The position numbers and the translations under genes are program-made. Under the pieces are notes generated by a model. The model saw only the letters and a list, made by a program, of their open reading frames with translations, searched no databases and was not told the DNA's origin. A stretch of 64,000 nt of DNA from Ruminococcus flavefaciens (GTDB taxonomy: Bacteria; Bacillota; Clostridia; Oscillospirales; Ruminococcaceae), in assembly GCF_900119075.1 (NCBI RefSeq), contig NZ_FPIP01000010.1, positions 1 to 64,000 on the forward strand, given 5' to 3'. How positions within the stretch are numbered: the first letter of the stretch is position 1; each line of letters begins with the position of its first letter. Shown one piece after another: positions 41,430 to 50,877 of this stretch.

Positions 41430-44400
41430 TTACAGAAGTCTGTTCTTGCGTTTTCTGATGAAGAAAGCAGCTGCACCGCCAAGGAGCACGATACCTCCGC
41501 AAAGGAACTTGAACCATGTCTTATGAGCAAGGATTCGCATTGCGTTTGTGGTAACAAGGATATTCTTGTAGGAATATTCTATCTCGTTGCCTGCCATATC
41601 GGTTAGAACTACCCTTACATTCTGAGCGTGCTTAGCATTTCGGACGGTAAATTCAAGATACTCGTCGTCGATATATCTCGACCTTATCTCCTTATCGTCA
41701 ACGAATACCTTTGCACCCTTGAGCATGATGTTGTCCGATACTGACATCTTTGCCTCAAGTCTTTCGCCCTTGTATGCGCTGTTTGCCGAGAGATTCAGCG
41801 GTATGCACAGCGGCTGTGTGGTATCCACGCAGAATTCAAGGTAAGAATTCTTCTTTTCCGAGGTGCTGACGTTGATATTTCCCGCCTCGTCAACGGAGTG
41901 TATGGAAACGGTGTATCTTCCGTCGTCCTCAAAGTTCTTGGCATAGATTATGTACTTGTACTCAGACCACTCATCATCGCCGCCTGCGTACTCGACCTTG
42001 TAGTCAACATTGTCCTTGAGCACAGCCATTTCCGAATCCTTGGTGATGTATACGCTGTAGGGCTCGGAGTGCTTGTTGGCGTTGACCTCAGAGATAACGA
42101 TATCCTGAGCCTTGGAGATGTACTTTCCGACTATGCTTCCAGTACCCTCGTCCAGCATAAATGTTGAGCCGTATCTGTTTACCGAGAAGCGGAAGTCCTT
42201 CTCCACCTTGTTTGAAGCGCTGTCCTTAGCGCTTGCCTTAATGGTGTAGATATCGTCAAAGTCCGCCTTATCGGGGATATTATTGAATACATACTCATAG
42301 CCGTCGGCACTTTCGCGGAGCTCTCCCTCAAAGTCAAGAGAACGTCCTCTGTTAGCGCCTTCAAGCTTTATCTTAATGCTGTCCTTGTCAAGGTTGACAT
42401 CATTGAACTGGATATGCGGTCTTATTTCCTTCTTGTTGTTAGCCGCATTTACATCGCTTACGGATATCTTTGGAGCCTGACTGTCGATACAGAACTTTGC
42501 ATTGTAGGCTTCAAGAGTATTTCCTGCCTTGTCCTTGCCTGTGATATTAACGGTGTACTCGCCGTCCTTTTCAAACTTGACGGTAGAAACGTAATCGTCT
42601 CCCGACTTTACCCATTCCGACGCCTTCGGGAAGTCCTCGGCGCTGTTGTTGTAGGTACCCGTCATGACCACTCTTGACGGCTCGAAATTCTGGTCTGAAA
42701 TCCTGAATGTAGCCGTAGTAGGCTCGTTATAGAAGCGCTCGTTGGCTATCTTCTTATCGAAGCCGATATTCATAGCAGGAGCAGTCCTGTCGATGACGAA
42801 TTCGCCCGAATCATAAGGCTTAGCCTCTCTGCCGCACATATCCTTGAAGCTGGCGGTAAGTCTGTAGGTGCCGTCGTTATCGAAGGGTATCTCAGCCTGA
42901 TATGCCGCGCTGTCAGTACCTGCTGTACCGCTTGTGAGTTTCCATTCAAGCTCTCGTCTGCCGCCGTTGACTCTGATATCAGCGAGCGACTTGTCGAAGT
43001 TCCTCTCGTTTATAGTGATAACAGCTTTTCTTGTGTTCTTGTATATCTGCTTGAACTCATTGTCTGCGGAGCCGTTTGCGTCGGTAAAGGTCACGTTGAT
43101 AACAGGATCGGTCTTGTCTATGCTGTATCTCCTTTTAACCGCCTTGTCATCGCCTGTATTTCCTGCTTTATCGCTGAAGGTCACATTCACGTCATTGTCA
43201 TTGGAGTTTCCTGTAAGCTTTACCTTTGTGGATATCTCCCTGACTGTATTCAGATCTCTGCTGCTGTCTTCAGCGGTCCAGCTTTCGATACCGCTGCCCG
43301 AAATATCTCCGTTATCGTTTACGTTAAGACTTCTCTCACCTGCTCCCGACGCGGAAATAACTATATCTGCGATACCCGAGAAATTCTCCTTGACGCGTAT
43401 ATCAGCGTCTATATCGTCAGCATACAGCGGTAAGCCGTTTACGTCCTTAAAGCTTGTCGGCGGGAGATCCAGTGTGATATCTGCATTTGCCCTGTGGTCC
43501 TCGTCCTTTTCCACCATGAACAGAGCAGTCTCGGATACTTCCGACTCTCTGCCCATGCAGCTGAGCACACTTACTCTCATATAGCCCCTGAACATCGGCG
43601 GAACGATGACCTCCCACTGACGGGAATCGTCTGTTCTGCGTACCTCGGGCACTACAGCACTTGGCGTACCGTCGCTGTTCACCAGAACAGCCTTGACGCT
43701 GTCTATGCCTGCGCTCGGACCGTTTTCATTTACGGAAACGCGTACAACAGCCTGCTCCCTTGCAAAATAAACATAACCGTAGCGCTGGTCGCGTACGAGC
43801 GGAACGCCGTCTGCGCTGATGTCATTAATGCTCGGCACGGAAAGGTCTATCCAGACCTCTGCCGCGCTCTTTGCGCTTTCGTTTCCTGCGAAGTCCGCAA
43901 CGCTCAGCTCCGCCTTTACAGCGCCGTCATGTCTGCTGAATTCTCCAAGATCGGCAGCCACGGAACCATCTGTGCTGTTGACAAGTCTTGCCCTGAATCT
44001 GTCCGAATCCTGAACAGCCTCAAATACAAGCTCATACTTTCCTTCCTTAAGAGCATCGCGGTCGATACCGCTCTGTGAGTCGGCTCTGACAGTTCTGTCA
44101 TGACCGTTTATATTAAGCTTAAGCTCCTTTATTCCCGAGCCGATACCCGAATTGGGATCCTCGGCAGCAACCGCTATCCTGACATCGGAATAAGCCCTGT
44201 ACCATTCCTTTCCCTCGGAAACAAAACGTTTTTCACTGTCCGAAGCGTTCTTCACCGAGCATTCGGGCGCAGTATCATCGATTATGATATTGAATCCGCC
44301 GTACTTGCTGTCGCTGCTCTTTATGGTAACAGGATTGCCTACGCTGTCTATTGCATAGATAGTGATACAGGTCTTGATATTGACATTTTTAATGGCGTCC

Positions 44401-47012
44401 TCAACGATATTGAAGATATACTTTCCGTCCTGTAAGGTCATCTTATTATCAGAGTTGTCCTTCTCGCCGAAGTATATCTTTACATCGCTGACTCCCGAGC
44501 CGTTTCCTGCGGACTGCACATCGGTGAGAGCGGCACTGATAACGCTTCCTGCCTTGAGTACGTGCGCCTCTTTGCCGTCGTCGTCAGTTATTACCTCATC
44601 GCCTGTTATAGTTATCTTGTTATCCGAAACAACAGGCGGAGCGCCGTCTATCTTTACCCTTACGCGCCTTGCGTCATAGTTGTTCCAGCTTGAATTATTG
44701 CTGTCGTCAAAAGCGAATACCTTGAGCCATTCTTCTATCATCTGGTTTTCGTAAGCGGCTTCAGCCTTTACGGAAACAACGAATTCCTTTGTATCCTTGT
44801 CATATGTGAGCACAGGAACGCATTTTGAAGACCTTATGGGAGTCTCCTGCGCTGTTTTATATGCAGACACAACAGTCGCATACTTATCGCGCTGCTTTCT
44901 CAGCTCAGCTATCCTGCTTTCATCGGGCTCTTCCTTTTCCTCTTCACTGCTTATCTCGGCATTGTAGTATGCGTTGATATCTTCGATAAGAGCCGCCGAA
45001 TTCTTCCTCAGGAGCTCGCGGTAATAGCCGTCATAATTGAGCTGGTCGCTGTACTTGCTGCTGATATCTGCGAGCCTTATCTTTGAGAGCACAGCTACAG
45101 CCGCATTATACTTATCTCTCATGTCGGGAGTTTCCACATAGCCCTTTATCATAGCTGTGTCACCCCAGCCGTTTTCAGGTCTGTCGAATCTGTAGTCACC
45201 CACCACAACAGATTTTATCTCACGGCTGAAATTCGACTCCTTGTTGATGTACTTGCTGTAGATATCGATTATTTCTCCCTCTTCAAAGGTGAGGTCCTGC
45301 TTTTCCTCCACAGGGCACTGTTCATTATCGGTTATCTTCATGGCAAAGGAGATACCTTCTCTGCCTGCCCATTCATCGGAGTTTTCGCCGCGTGTAAATT
45401 CCACTGAGGGAGCTGTCTTGTCGTCATAGAAGCATATGATACCGTCAAGACCATTGCTGACAGCGTCATCGCCTGATTTGCTGATGATATTCTTTACGAT
45501 ATACAGCGCGGACTTAGAGCTGTCCTTGAGATTCTCCGAAAACTCTCTTGACGAGCTGCCGATAACGAACTTTTTATGCTCGATATCCTTTACATTTCCG
45601 TTGCTGAAAACGTCAAAGAGCACGGTGCTGCCGTCAAACAGCGAGGTAAAGTCCATAAACTTGACCAGAGCGTCCGATGAGCTTATGGAATAGCAGCCTT
45701 CATTTCTTCTGAAAAGCTCTTCCTCAGGCTGGAAAATATACATATTCTCGCTGTCCGCAAGCTTTCTGTAGACAAGGTGTATATCTCCGCAGTCGTACTG
45801 ATAATCCAGCTTCTTTTCTCTGTCCTCGCCTGTGAGGGCGTCGTACACATCTGTGAGAGGCTTATCGCGGTCAGCGCCGTAGGAATAGCTGCTGAGGCAG
45901 TAGCCGTCGCCTGCAAGATATGGTATTTTCAGCTCATAGCCAATATCGTTCTCCGCTTCGACAACGGGGATATTGTATTTTCTGACGTACTGCCCGTCGC
46001 CCTCTCCGAATACCGCCTCAGCGGAAACGGTGCTGTCTATGCCCTGAACGGAGATATGGCAGTTATTCCTGTATCTGAACTTATTGTTTTCCAGCAGATT
46101 CGAGCAGCTGAACCAGTTATCGTAAAGCTCTATCAGCTCTCCGCCGTATTCGCAGGATACGAACAGAGCCTGCTTATCAGGAGCGGATATAGCTATATTG
46201 TTGATATCCTTCCACTTGAACTGATTGTCGGAAACAGGTTCTCCGCCCACCAATACCTTGTAGATGCTTCTGTCAATGCTGAGGGAAAATGTCTTAGGCG
46301 ATACGGCATGATCCACATCGTTCACCACAAGCTTATAGCCGTCGCCGTTGTCATCATCACTCTCTGTCCTGATATTGACAGGCGCCTCAACAGATACATC
46401 GAGAGACTCTGTGCCCGAATCGATAAGATAAGCTTCCTTGGGAGCTATCTCAAGTACGGTGCCGCTTCTGCAGAATCCGTCGCGCAGCTCGTAATGCACA
46501 TCTCCGTCTCTGCCTGTCATGGTGATCTTGTCATCGTTGAAATAACCGTTCACCTTATAGTAGGTATTGAAAACAAAAGTATCGTTGTCCTCGGAAGAAT
46601 CAGTATCAAACATCAGCCTTGTATCGTCCGAAACGGCTATATTCACCCTGTTTACATTGTGATAGCCGCTGATAGTTACGGTTCCTGTGCCAGATTCCGC
46701 ATTAAAGCTGTGATCCGAGCCCACCGTGCCGAATACCAGATTCAGAAGTTCTGTGAAACGGTTTTCATCAATGGTAATGCCGTTTATGATGATAGTATAT
46801 GTTACTGTCTCAAAATTACCGCCGCCGTTGCCCTGTGGAGGCGCAGGCGGAGCGTTATCTCCCGGTACACCTACAGCGGAAGGCTCGGTACCTGCCGCAG
46901 TAAAGGCTGTTTCAGCGCCTGCCGCAGACATACTGCCTGCTGAATTTGCAGCAAAAGCAAGTGCCGCCACAAAAGCAAGCTTTCGTTTAAGATCAAATCT
47001 GCCGTTATTCAT
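41430..47012 (-). CDS. Giant membrane-anchored surface protein with Ig-like repeats
   Basis: An 1860-residue protein with a signal peptide (about 1-34), a C-terminal TM helix (about 1828-1850) and a basic tail (RKRKNR), i.e. sec-exported and held in the membrane. From about residue 785 it has at least six Ig-like repeats marked by (T/S)xxP at strand A and (D)xAGN near their ends: GAPPVVSD near 785, TAPECSV near 915, DKTDPVI near 1300, DRTAPAM near 1408, DSQAPKI near 1512 and DTTQPLC near 1730. A Glu/Lys-rich helical stretch lies near 690-710. The first 650 residues match nothing I know. There is no LPXTG motif, dockerin or enzyme domain. It is the last gene of the FHA/PP2C/kinase operon and overlaps the preceding gene by 8 bp. 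Adhesion or sensing is likely (inference). Confidence 0.82.
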   Translation of the reverse strand: MNNGRFDLKRKLAFVAALAFAANSAGSMSAAGAETAFTAAGTEPSAVGVPGDNAPPAPPQGNGGGNFETVTYTIIINGITIDENRFTELLNLVFGTVGSDHSFNAESGTGTVTISGYHNVNRVNIAVSDDTRLMFDTDSSEDNDTFVFNTYYKVNGYFNDDKITMTGRDGDVHYELRDGFCRSGTVLEIAPKEAYLIDSGTESLDVSVEAPVNIRTESDDDNGDGYKLVVNDVDHAVSPKTFSLSIDRSIYKVLVGGEPVSDNQFKWKDINNIAISAPDKQALFVSCEYGGELIELYDNWFSCSNLLENNKFRYRNNCHISVQGIDSTVSAEAVFGEGDGQYVRKYNIPVVEAENDIGYELKIPYLAGDGYCLSSYSYGADRDKPLTDVYDALTGEDREKKLDYQYDCGDIHLVYRKLADSENMYIFQPEEELFRRNEGCYSISSSDALVKFMDFTSLFDGSTVLFDVFSNGNVKDIEHKKFVIGSSSREFSENLKDSSKSALYIVKNIISKSGDDAVSNGLDGIICFYDDKTAPSVEFTRGENSDEWAGREGISFAMKITDNEQCPVEEKQDLTFEEGEIIDIYSKYINKESNFSREIKSVVVGDYRFDRPENGWGDTAMIKGYVETPDMRDKYNAAVAVLSKIRLADISSKYSDQLNYDGYYRELLRKNSAALIEDINAYYNAEISSEEEKEEPDESRIAELRKQRDKYATVVSAYKTAQETPIRSSKCVPVLTYDKDTKEFVVSVKAEAAYENQMIEEWLKVFAFDDSNNSSWNNYDARRVRVKIDGAPPVVSDNKITITGDEVITDDDGKEAHVLKAGSVISAALTDVQSAGNGSGVSDVKIYFGEKDNSDNKMTLQDGKYIFNIVEDAIKNVNIKTCITIYAIDSVGNPVTIKSSDSKYGGFNIIIDDTAPECSVKNASDSEKRFVSEGKEWYRAYSDVRIAVAAEDPNSGIGSGIKELKLNINGHDRTVRADSQSGIDRDALKEGKYELVFEAVQDSDRFRARLVNSTDGSVAADLGEFSRHDGAVKAELSVADFAGNESAKSAAEVWIDLSVPSINDISADGVPLVRDQRYGYVYFAREQAVVRVSVNENGPSAGIDSVKAVLVNSDGTPSAVVPEVRRTDDSRQWEVIVPPMFRGYMRVSVLSCMGRESEVSETALFMVEKDEDHRANADITLDLPPTSFKDVNGLPLYADDIDADIRVKENFSGIADIVISASGAGERSLNVNDNGDISGSGIESWTAEDSSRDLNTVREISTKVKLTGNSNDNDVNVTFSDKAGNTGDDKAVKRRYSIDKTDPVINVTFTDANGSADNEFKQIYKNTRKAVITINERNFDKSLADIRVNGGRRELEWKLTSGTAGTDSAAYQAEIPFDNDGTYRLTASFKDMCGREAKPYDSGEFVIDRTAPAMNIGFDKKIANERFYNEPTTATFRISDQNFEPSRVVMTGTYNNSAEDFPKASEWVKSGDDYVSTVKFEKDGEYTVNITGKDKAGNTLEAYNAKFCIDSQAPKISVSDVNAANNKKEIRPHIQFNDVNLDKDSIKIKLEGANRGRSLDFEGELRESADGYEYVFNNIPDKADFDDIYTIKASAKDSASNKVEKDFRFSVNRYGSTFMLDEGTGSIVGKYISKAQDIVISEVNANKHSEPYSVYITKDSEMAVLKDNVDYKVEYAGGDDEWSEYKYIIYAKNFEDDGRYTVSIHSVDEAGNINVSTSEKKNSYLEFCVDTTQPLCIPLNLSANSAYKGERLEAKMSVSDNIMLKGAKVFVDDKEIRSRYIDDEYLEFTVRNAKHAQNVRVVLTDMAGNEIEYSYKNILVTTNAMRILAHKTWFKFLCGGIVLLGGAAAFFIRKRKNRLL

Positions 47013-47958
47013 TTGACCTACCTCCTTTTCTGACTATAAAACAGGCTGTCCCCAGTGCGATGACTGCTGCGGCGATAACAGGGATCAGCAGAAGATTCTT
47101 TTTTGGTTTTGTCGTATCTGTCTCAGCTGACGGCTCGGTGGTCACAGCCGAAACAGAAGGGGTCGCTTCAGAAGCTGTCACCGCAGAGGTCTCCTTTGCG
47201 GCACCAGCAGGATTTTTCGTTGAAGTGACCGTTGTCTTTGCTGTCGTTTTTGTTGTGGTGACAGTTGTGGCTGTGGTCACTGAAGTTGTTGTATGCGTTT
47301 CGTTATTGCTTTCGCTTTCATCGGAGGAGCTTTCCTCCTCAGGCGCATTTCTGTCCCCGTCATCATCGTGACGAGGCGGAGCCTGCTCCTGCTGAGGCAC
47401 TGTATCGCCGTCCTTTACGGTAATAGTGCCGCCCCTCAGCTGAGAGAAGCATTCAGCTCCGAAATATGCGTCAAAATTATTGTACGTCAGTATCATAGGC
47501 TCGTCGGTATATGGATAGATATTTATATCATATCTTCCCACAGGAGTATCCTCAGAGAGCATTACCCTAACATAGCCTATCTCGCCGTCGCTTGTACAGC
47601 GCGACTTAGTCTTGGTCACGAAGTTCACCTTACGGGTGTTCTCCATATCCCTCTGCTCTGAGATATGGACTCCTGCCATATCCTCTGCTCTTGTGCCCAG
47701 CTCATAGTCCTCGGCAAAGCTGAGCCTGCCGTCAAGCTGTATGAGCATTTTCACTGACACAAATCCGCTGTTGTTCCCGATATTGACAGGCACCTCAACA
47801 AGCCTGCCGCCTGCAAGGTCAGCCCTGTCTATCTCTGTATCGCCTATGGAAAGCTCTATTCCCGACGGCGCTTCATAGTCCCCCGCCGCATAGACAGCTC
47901 CCGCAGGAGCAAAAGCGAGTGAAGCGGCTATACCGCCGAAAACGACGCATTTTCTCAT
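47005..47958 (-). CDS. Membrane-anchored protein with cohesin-like domain
   Basis: A 317-residue protein: signal peptide (about 1-24), one beta-rich domain of about 150 residues (30-185), an acidic then Thr-rich stalk (about 190-280) and a C-terminal TM helix (about 285-307) with basic residues after it. The domain has the cohesin pattern: ELSIGDTEI at the start, EVPVNIGNNSGFVSVKMLIQ as strands 2-3, GEIGYVRVML and VGRYDINIYP late, and a closing GGTITVKDGD. If real, it would be a single-cohesin cell-surface anchor that could display dockerin enzymes; a carbohydrate-binding fold of the same shape is the alternative. It overlaps the upstream gene by 4 bp and the downstream gene by 8 bp, so expression is coupled to the kinase operon. 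Confidence 0.75.
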   Translation of the reverse strand: MRKCVVFGGIAASLAFAPAGAVYAAGDYEAPSGIELSIGDTEIDRADLAGGRLVEVPVNIGNNSGFVSVKMLIQLDGRLSFAEDYELGTRAEDMAGVHISEQRDMENTRKVNFVTKTKSRCTSDGEIGYVRVMLSEDTPVGRYDINIYPYTDEPMILTYNNFDAYFGAECFSQLRGGTITVKDGDTVPQQEQAPPRHDDDGDRNAPEEESSSDESESNNETHTTTSVTTATTVTTTKTTAKTTVTSTKNPAGAAKETSAVTASEATPSVSAVTTEPSAETDTTKPKKNLLLIPVIAAAVIALGTACFIVRKGGRSNE

Positions 47959-48350
47959 TTCTTTCTCCCGTTGTCTATTACATCTACATCTGCATTTATT
48001 ACTACGATATTGCTTGTAATGATAAAATCGCTCTCAGAGCTCTTATTGTTGCCCACTACCACAGTACCGTCCATATCTTCCTCCCCCTGCTTTGGAGCAA
48101 CTACCACAGTCCACGGACCGTCCTCGTCGCTTTCGGGCGGAGCGGACAGCTCCGAATCGGTGCTCCTAAGACTGAGATTTATTGACGACGGCGCCCTGAA
48201 AGGCTCGGGCGACATCTTTCTGACCTTGATATCGGATATCATATTGGATATGACTCTGTACCTGATTGTCAGGATAAGTGCGGCGATAAAGAGAACTATA
48301 CTTATCCCAAGGAATATATGGGATATTATCTGCCAGTCATATGAATCCAT
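47955..48350 (-). CDS. Small single-TM protein of the kinase operon
   Basis: A 131-residue protein with an N-terminal TM helix (about 8-32) followed by a basic stretch and then a hydrophilic Ser/Thr- and Asp-rich tail. It contains two similar TVVV segments (WTVVVAP near 85 and GTVVVGN near 100) that also occur in the FHA protein of the operon (DNATVVVGDN). Ser/Thr residues in the tail are possible kinase targets or FHA ligands (inference). It lies 15 bp after the kinase gene and overlaps the cohesin-like gene by 4 bp. No family recognised. Confidence 0.75.
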   Translation of the reverse strand: MDSYDWQIISHIFLGISIVLFIAALILTIRYRVISNMISDIKVRKMSPEPFRAPSSINLSLRSTDSELSAPPESDEDGPWTVVVAPKQGEEDMDGTVVVGNNKSSESDFIITSNIVVINADVDVIDNGRKK

Positions 48351-48365
48351 TCCGCACCTTCTTCC

Positions 48366-50069
48366 TTACTCAGAGCCCTCTATGCTCTGTATTATCATAT
48401 CATATGAACCGAGGATATACTCCTTTGCCTCCGCGGCAGTACCGCTCTGAGGCTCCAGCTTCTCGGTCTTATCCCTGATATCATCGATGAATTTCTTCTG
48501 CTCGGCAAAGCTGACGCCTGCCTTTGAGAATTCGTTTATGTTGGTGTATTCGAGATTTACAAGAGTCTTGTAGGTCTCCAATACGATTATATCCGAATCT
48601 GCGTTTTCCGTTTCAACAAGCTCGCTGAGCTCGTTCATGCTGTTCCAGAGGTCTGCGGAAATATCATTTCCGAGAAGCTCGTTCTCCTTTTTGCGGCTCT
48701 GTGAGTAGAAATCACCGATAGCGCAGTAAACACGGGCTATCTGGTACTTCTTGGGGTACTTATCCTTGAAGTTCTCCGTCTGAGACTCCTTGAACCACTT
48801 AACGGCAGCTATCTTGCCTGATGTTCCCGTATTCTGGTTCATAAGGTCCTCTTCGTTGCTGCCGTAGAAATAGTAATACCAGTAGAGTATTCCCAGCTCA
48901 AAGGCAACATTCTCATAATCGGGAGCCTTTTGCAGCTCATTCACGTTCTCATTTATGAGCCTGCGTATCTGCTCCACCTCGTCAGCCCTGAACACCTGAT
49001 CGCTCTTGTAGAGCTCGATGAGCTCAAGGTAGGCGTCCGCATATGAGCCGTCGGCGTGGATAACGTCCTCGAAAGCCGCCGCTCTCTCCTCGTATTCGTT
49101 GGAGCTCTCGGCTATTTCAAGGAGGGTATTGAAGTCCTCGCTGTCCTTTTTGTGAGCCATTATGCCTGCAAAGAGAGATACGCCCAGTGAAAGAGCGGCA
49201 AGTCCTGCAAGTATTGCCGTAACTCTGATGTATGTATGGTTCTCCGCCCTGTCGAGGTCTGCATAGAGCTCGTCGCAGGAGCGGTAGCGCTTGTTCTTGT
49301 CGTCCTGTACGCATTTGCGGATTATCCTCACAAGTCCTGCATTGGTGCCCTTGTCGAACACGAATCGCTCCGCAGAGCTTACAAGCTTGCCCTTAACAGA
49401 AACGTTCATGGGCTTTTTACCTGTTATCATGTGATACATGGTAGCACCGATGTTGAAGATATCCGTCTTTTCGTCAAGCTCCTCCTTGCGGAACTGCTCG
49501 GGAGCGGCATATGCAGGGGTATAGGCAAATGTACCCTCTCGTCTCTCGATAACAGAGCCGAAGTCGATAAATTTCAACTTGCCGAATTTGTCGGGACGCT
49601 TGGAATTTTCGAGGTCCTCCTCGGTCCTTACGACCATTATATTGTCGGGCTTCATATCGCTGTGTATCAGTCCGCACTTATGGATAAAGGATATTACAGA
49701 ACAGATATCCTTGGCGTATTTCAGCACCATATTGTGCCTGAACGGATAATAAGCGAGAAGCTTTTCCATAGAGACGCCGTCTATATAGTCCTGAACGATA
49801 TAAAGGGCGTCGGGCTTATTGTCGATTATCTCGATAATATTGGGAAAATAGGAATTCTTCACGTCCTTTTCGCAGAATTCCTTGATAAGCAGCGACTCCT
49901 GCCTTGCATTGTATGCGTCTGTGCCGTTGGTCTTCTTGACCTCCTTCACAGCTCGCTGGGCGTTATTGGCTTTGAGGTCAAGTGCACGGTAAACCACGGA
50001 GGTACCGCCTTTTCCTGCAATATTAACGATCTTGTACCTGTTTTCAAGCACAAAGCCTTCGTTAAGCAA
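48366..50069 (-). CDS. Transmembrane Ser/Thr protein kinase
   Basis: A 567-residue PknB/PrkC-like kinase. The cytosolic catalytic domain (1-275) has a glycine-rich loop (GKGGTSVVY), K42 in AVKEVK, the catalytic loop HSDMKPDN (D138, N143), DFG at 169-171 and APEQF. The usual HRD Arg is Ser here, as in some kinases that do not need activation-loop phosphorylation. A TM helix (about 282-304) leads to a helical 260-residue extracellular domain, possibly TPR-like, in place of PASTA repeats. PP2C and FHA genes just upstream complete a phospho-Thr switch. It should signal between the envelope and the surface proteins encoded downstream. Confidence 0.92.
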   Translation of the reverse strand: MLNEGFVLENRYKIVNIAGKGGTSVVYRALDLKANNAQRAVKEVKKTNGTDAYNARQESLLIKEFCEKDVKNSYFPNIIEIIDNKPDALYIVQDYIDGVSMEKLLAYYPFRHNMVLKYAKDICSVISFIHKCGLIHSDMKPDNIMVVRTEEDLENSKRPDKFGKLKFIDFGSVIERREGTFAYTPAYAAPEQFRKEELDEKTDIFNIGATMYHMITGKKPMNVSVKGKLVSSAERFVFDKGTNAGLVRIIRKCVQDDKNKRYRSCDELYADLDRAENHTYIRVTAILAGLAALSLGVSLFAGIMAHKKDSEDFNTLLEIAESSNEYEERAAAFEDVIHADGSYADAYLELIELYKSDQVFRADEVEQIRRLINENVNELQKAPDYENVAFELGILYWYYYFYGSNEEDLMNQNTGTSGKIAAVKWFKESQTENFKDKYPKKYQIARVYCAIGDFYSQSRKKENELLGNDISADLWNSMNELSELVETENADSDIIVLETYKTLVNLEYTNINEFSKAGVSFAEQKKFIDDIRDKTEKLEPQSGTAAEAKEYILGSYDMIIQSIEGSE

Positions 50070-50085
50070 ACCTATCTCCTCGCTT

Positions 50086-50865
50086 TCAGCAGAGCTTGAC
50101 CATAAGGGCAGTGATATTGTCCTTTTCTCCGCGCTTCATGACCTTATTTTTGAGACATTCCAGATTATAGGTTATGGTCTTCTCGTCCTTGTTGTTTGAG
50201 GGGGCGAGGTACTCCTGTATCTCATCGGAAGATATCTTCTTGCGGAATCCGTCAGAGCAGAGCATATAGCAGCTGCCCTCGCTTATATCCGCAATGCTGT
50301 AGTCGTATGAGGTATCCTCAAGACCTGCTCCGATACAGTTTGTGAGCTGGTTCTGTCTGGGATCGTTTTCAGCCATTTCCTCGGTTATAATGCCGTTTCT
50401 GACCTCCTGCGCAACTACTGAATGGTCGGAGGTCATGAGCTTTATCTCCTCGTCATCTATCCTGTACAGACGGGAGTCTCCCACATGAGCGATGAGGATA
50501 TGTCTCATCTGAGGAATTACCAGCAGCGAGGTAAAGGTAGTAGCCATATCCGAGTTTTTCTTCTCCGCATAGGCGTTGATATTGTCGCTGAGCTGATGGA
50601 GGCGGTCATCAAGGGACTTGCGTATCTTCAGTATGGAAGCGCCGCTGCTCATAAGCTCTGAGAAGTCCTCGGTAAACCATGCGTTTATGCGCTTGCAGAC
50701 GTAGCCGCTGGCTTTTTCGCCGCCAGAGAGTCCGCCTACTCCGTCGCATACAGCTCCGAAGAATATCTCATCGTCCTTGTATTTTGCGGTGACGATAAAC
50801 AGAGAGTCCTGATTTATCTTTCTTACCGCACCCTCGGTAGTAACGTAGGAAAAAACGTATTTCAT
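50086..50865 (-). CDS. PP2C-type Ser/Thr protein phosphatase
   Basis: A 259-residue phosphatase with the PPM family metal-binding motifs: NQDSL (D20), CDGVGG (D38), HVGDSRLYRI, TSDHSV, LCSDGF, and DNITALMV at the C-terminus. It removes phosphate from Ser/Thr and is the natural antagonist of the kinase encoded 16 bp downstream. It is cytosolic and has no extra domain. Confidence 0.93.
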   Translation of the reverse strand: MKYVFSYVTTEGAVRKINQDSLFIVTAKYKDDEIFFGAVCDGVGGLSGGEKASGYVCKRINAWFTEDFSELMSSGASILKIRKSLDDRLHQLSDNINAYAEKKNSDMATTFTSLLVIPQMRHILIAHVGDSRLYRIDDEEIKLMTSDHSVVAQEVRNGIITEEMAENDPRQNQLTNCIGAGLEDTSYDYSIADISEGSCYMLCSDGFRKKISSDEIQEYLAPSNNKDEKTITYNLECLKNKVMKRGEKDNITALMVKLC

Positions 50866-50877
50866 AAAAACTCACCG

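Noticed and set aside
45777..46943. 388-residue plus-strand frame opposite the giant surface protein
   Set aside because: Antisense shadow of a clear coding frame, without a start signal or recognisable domain.
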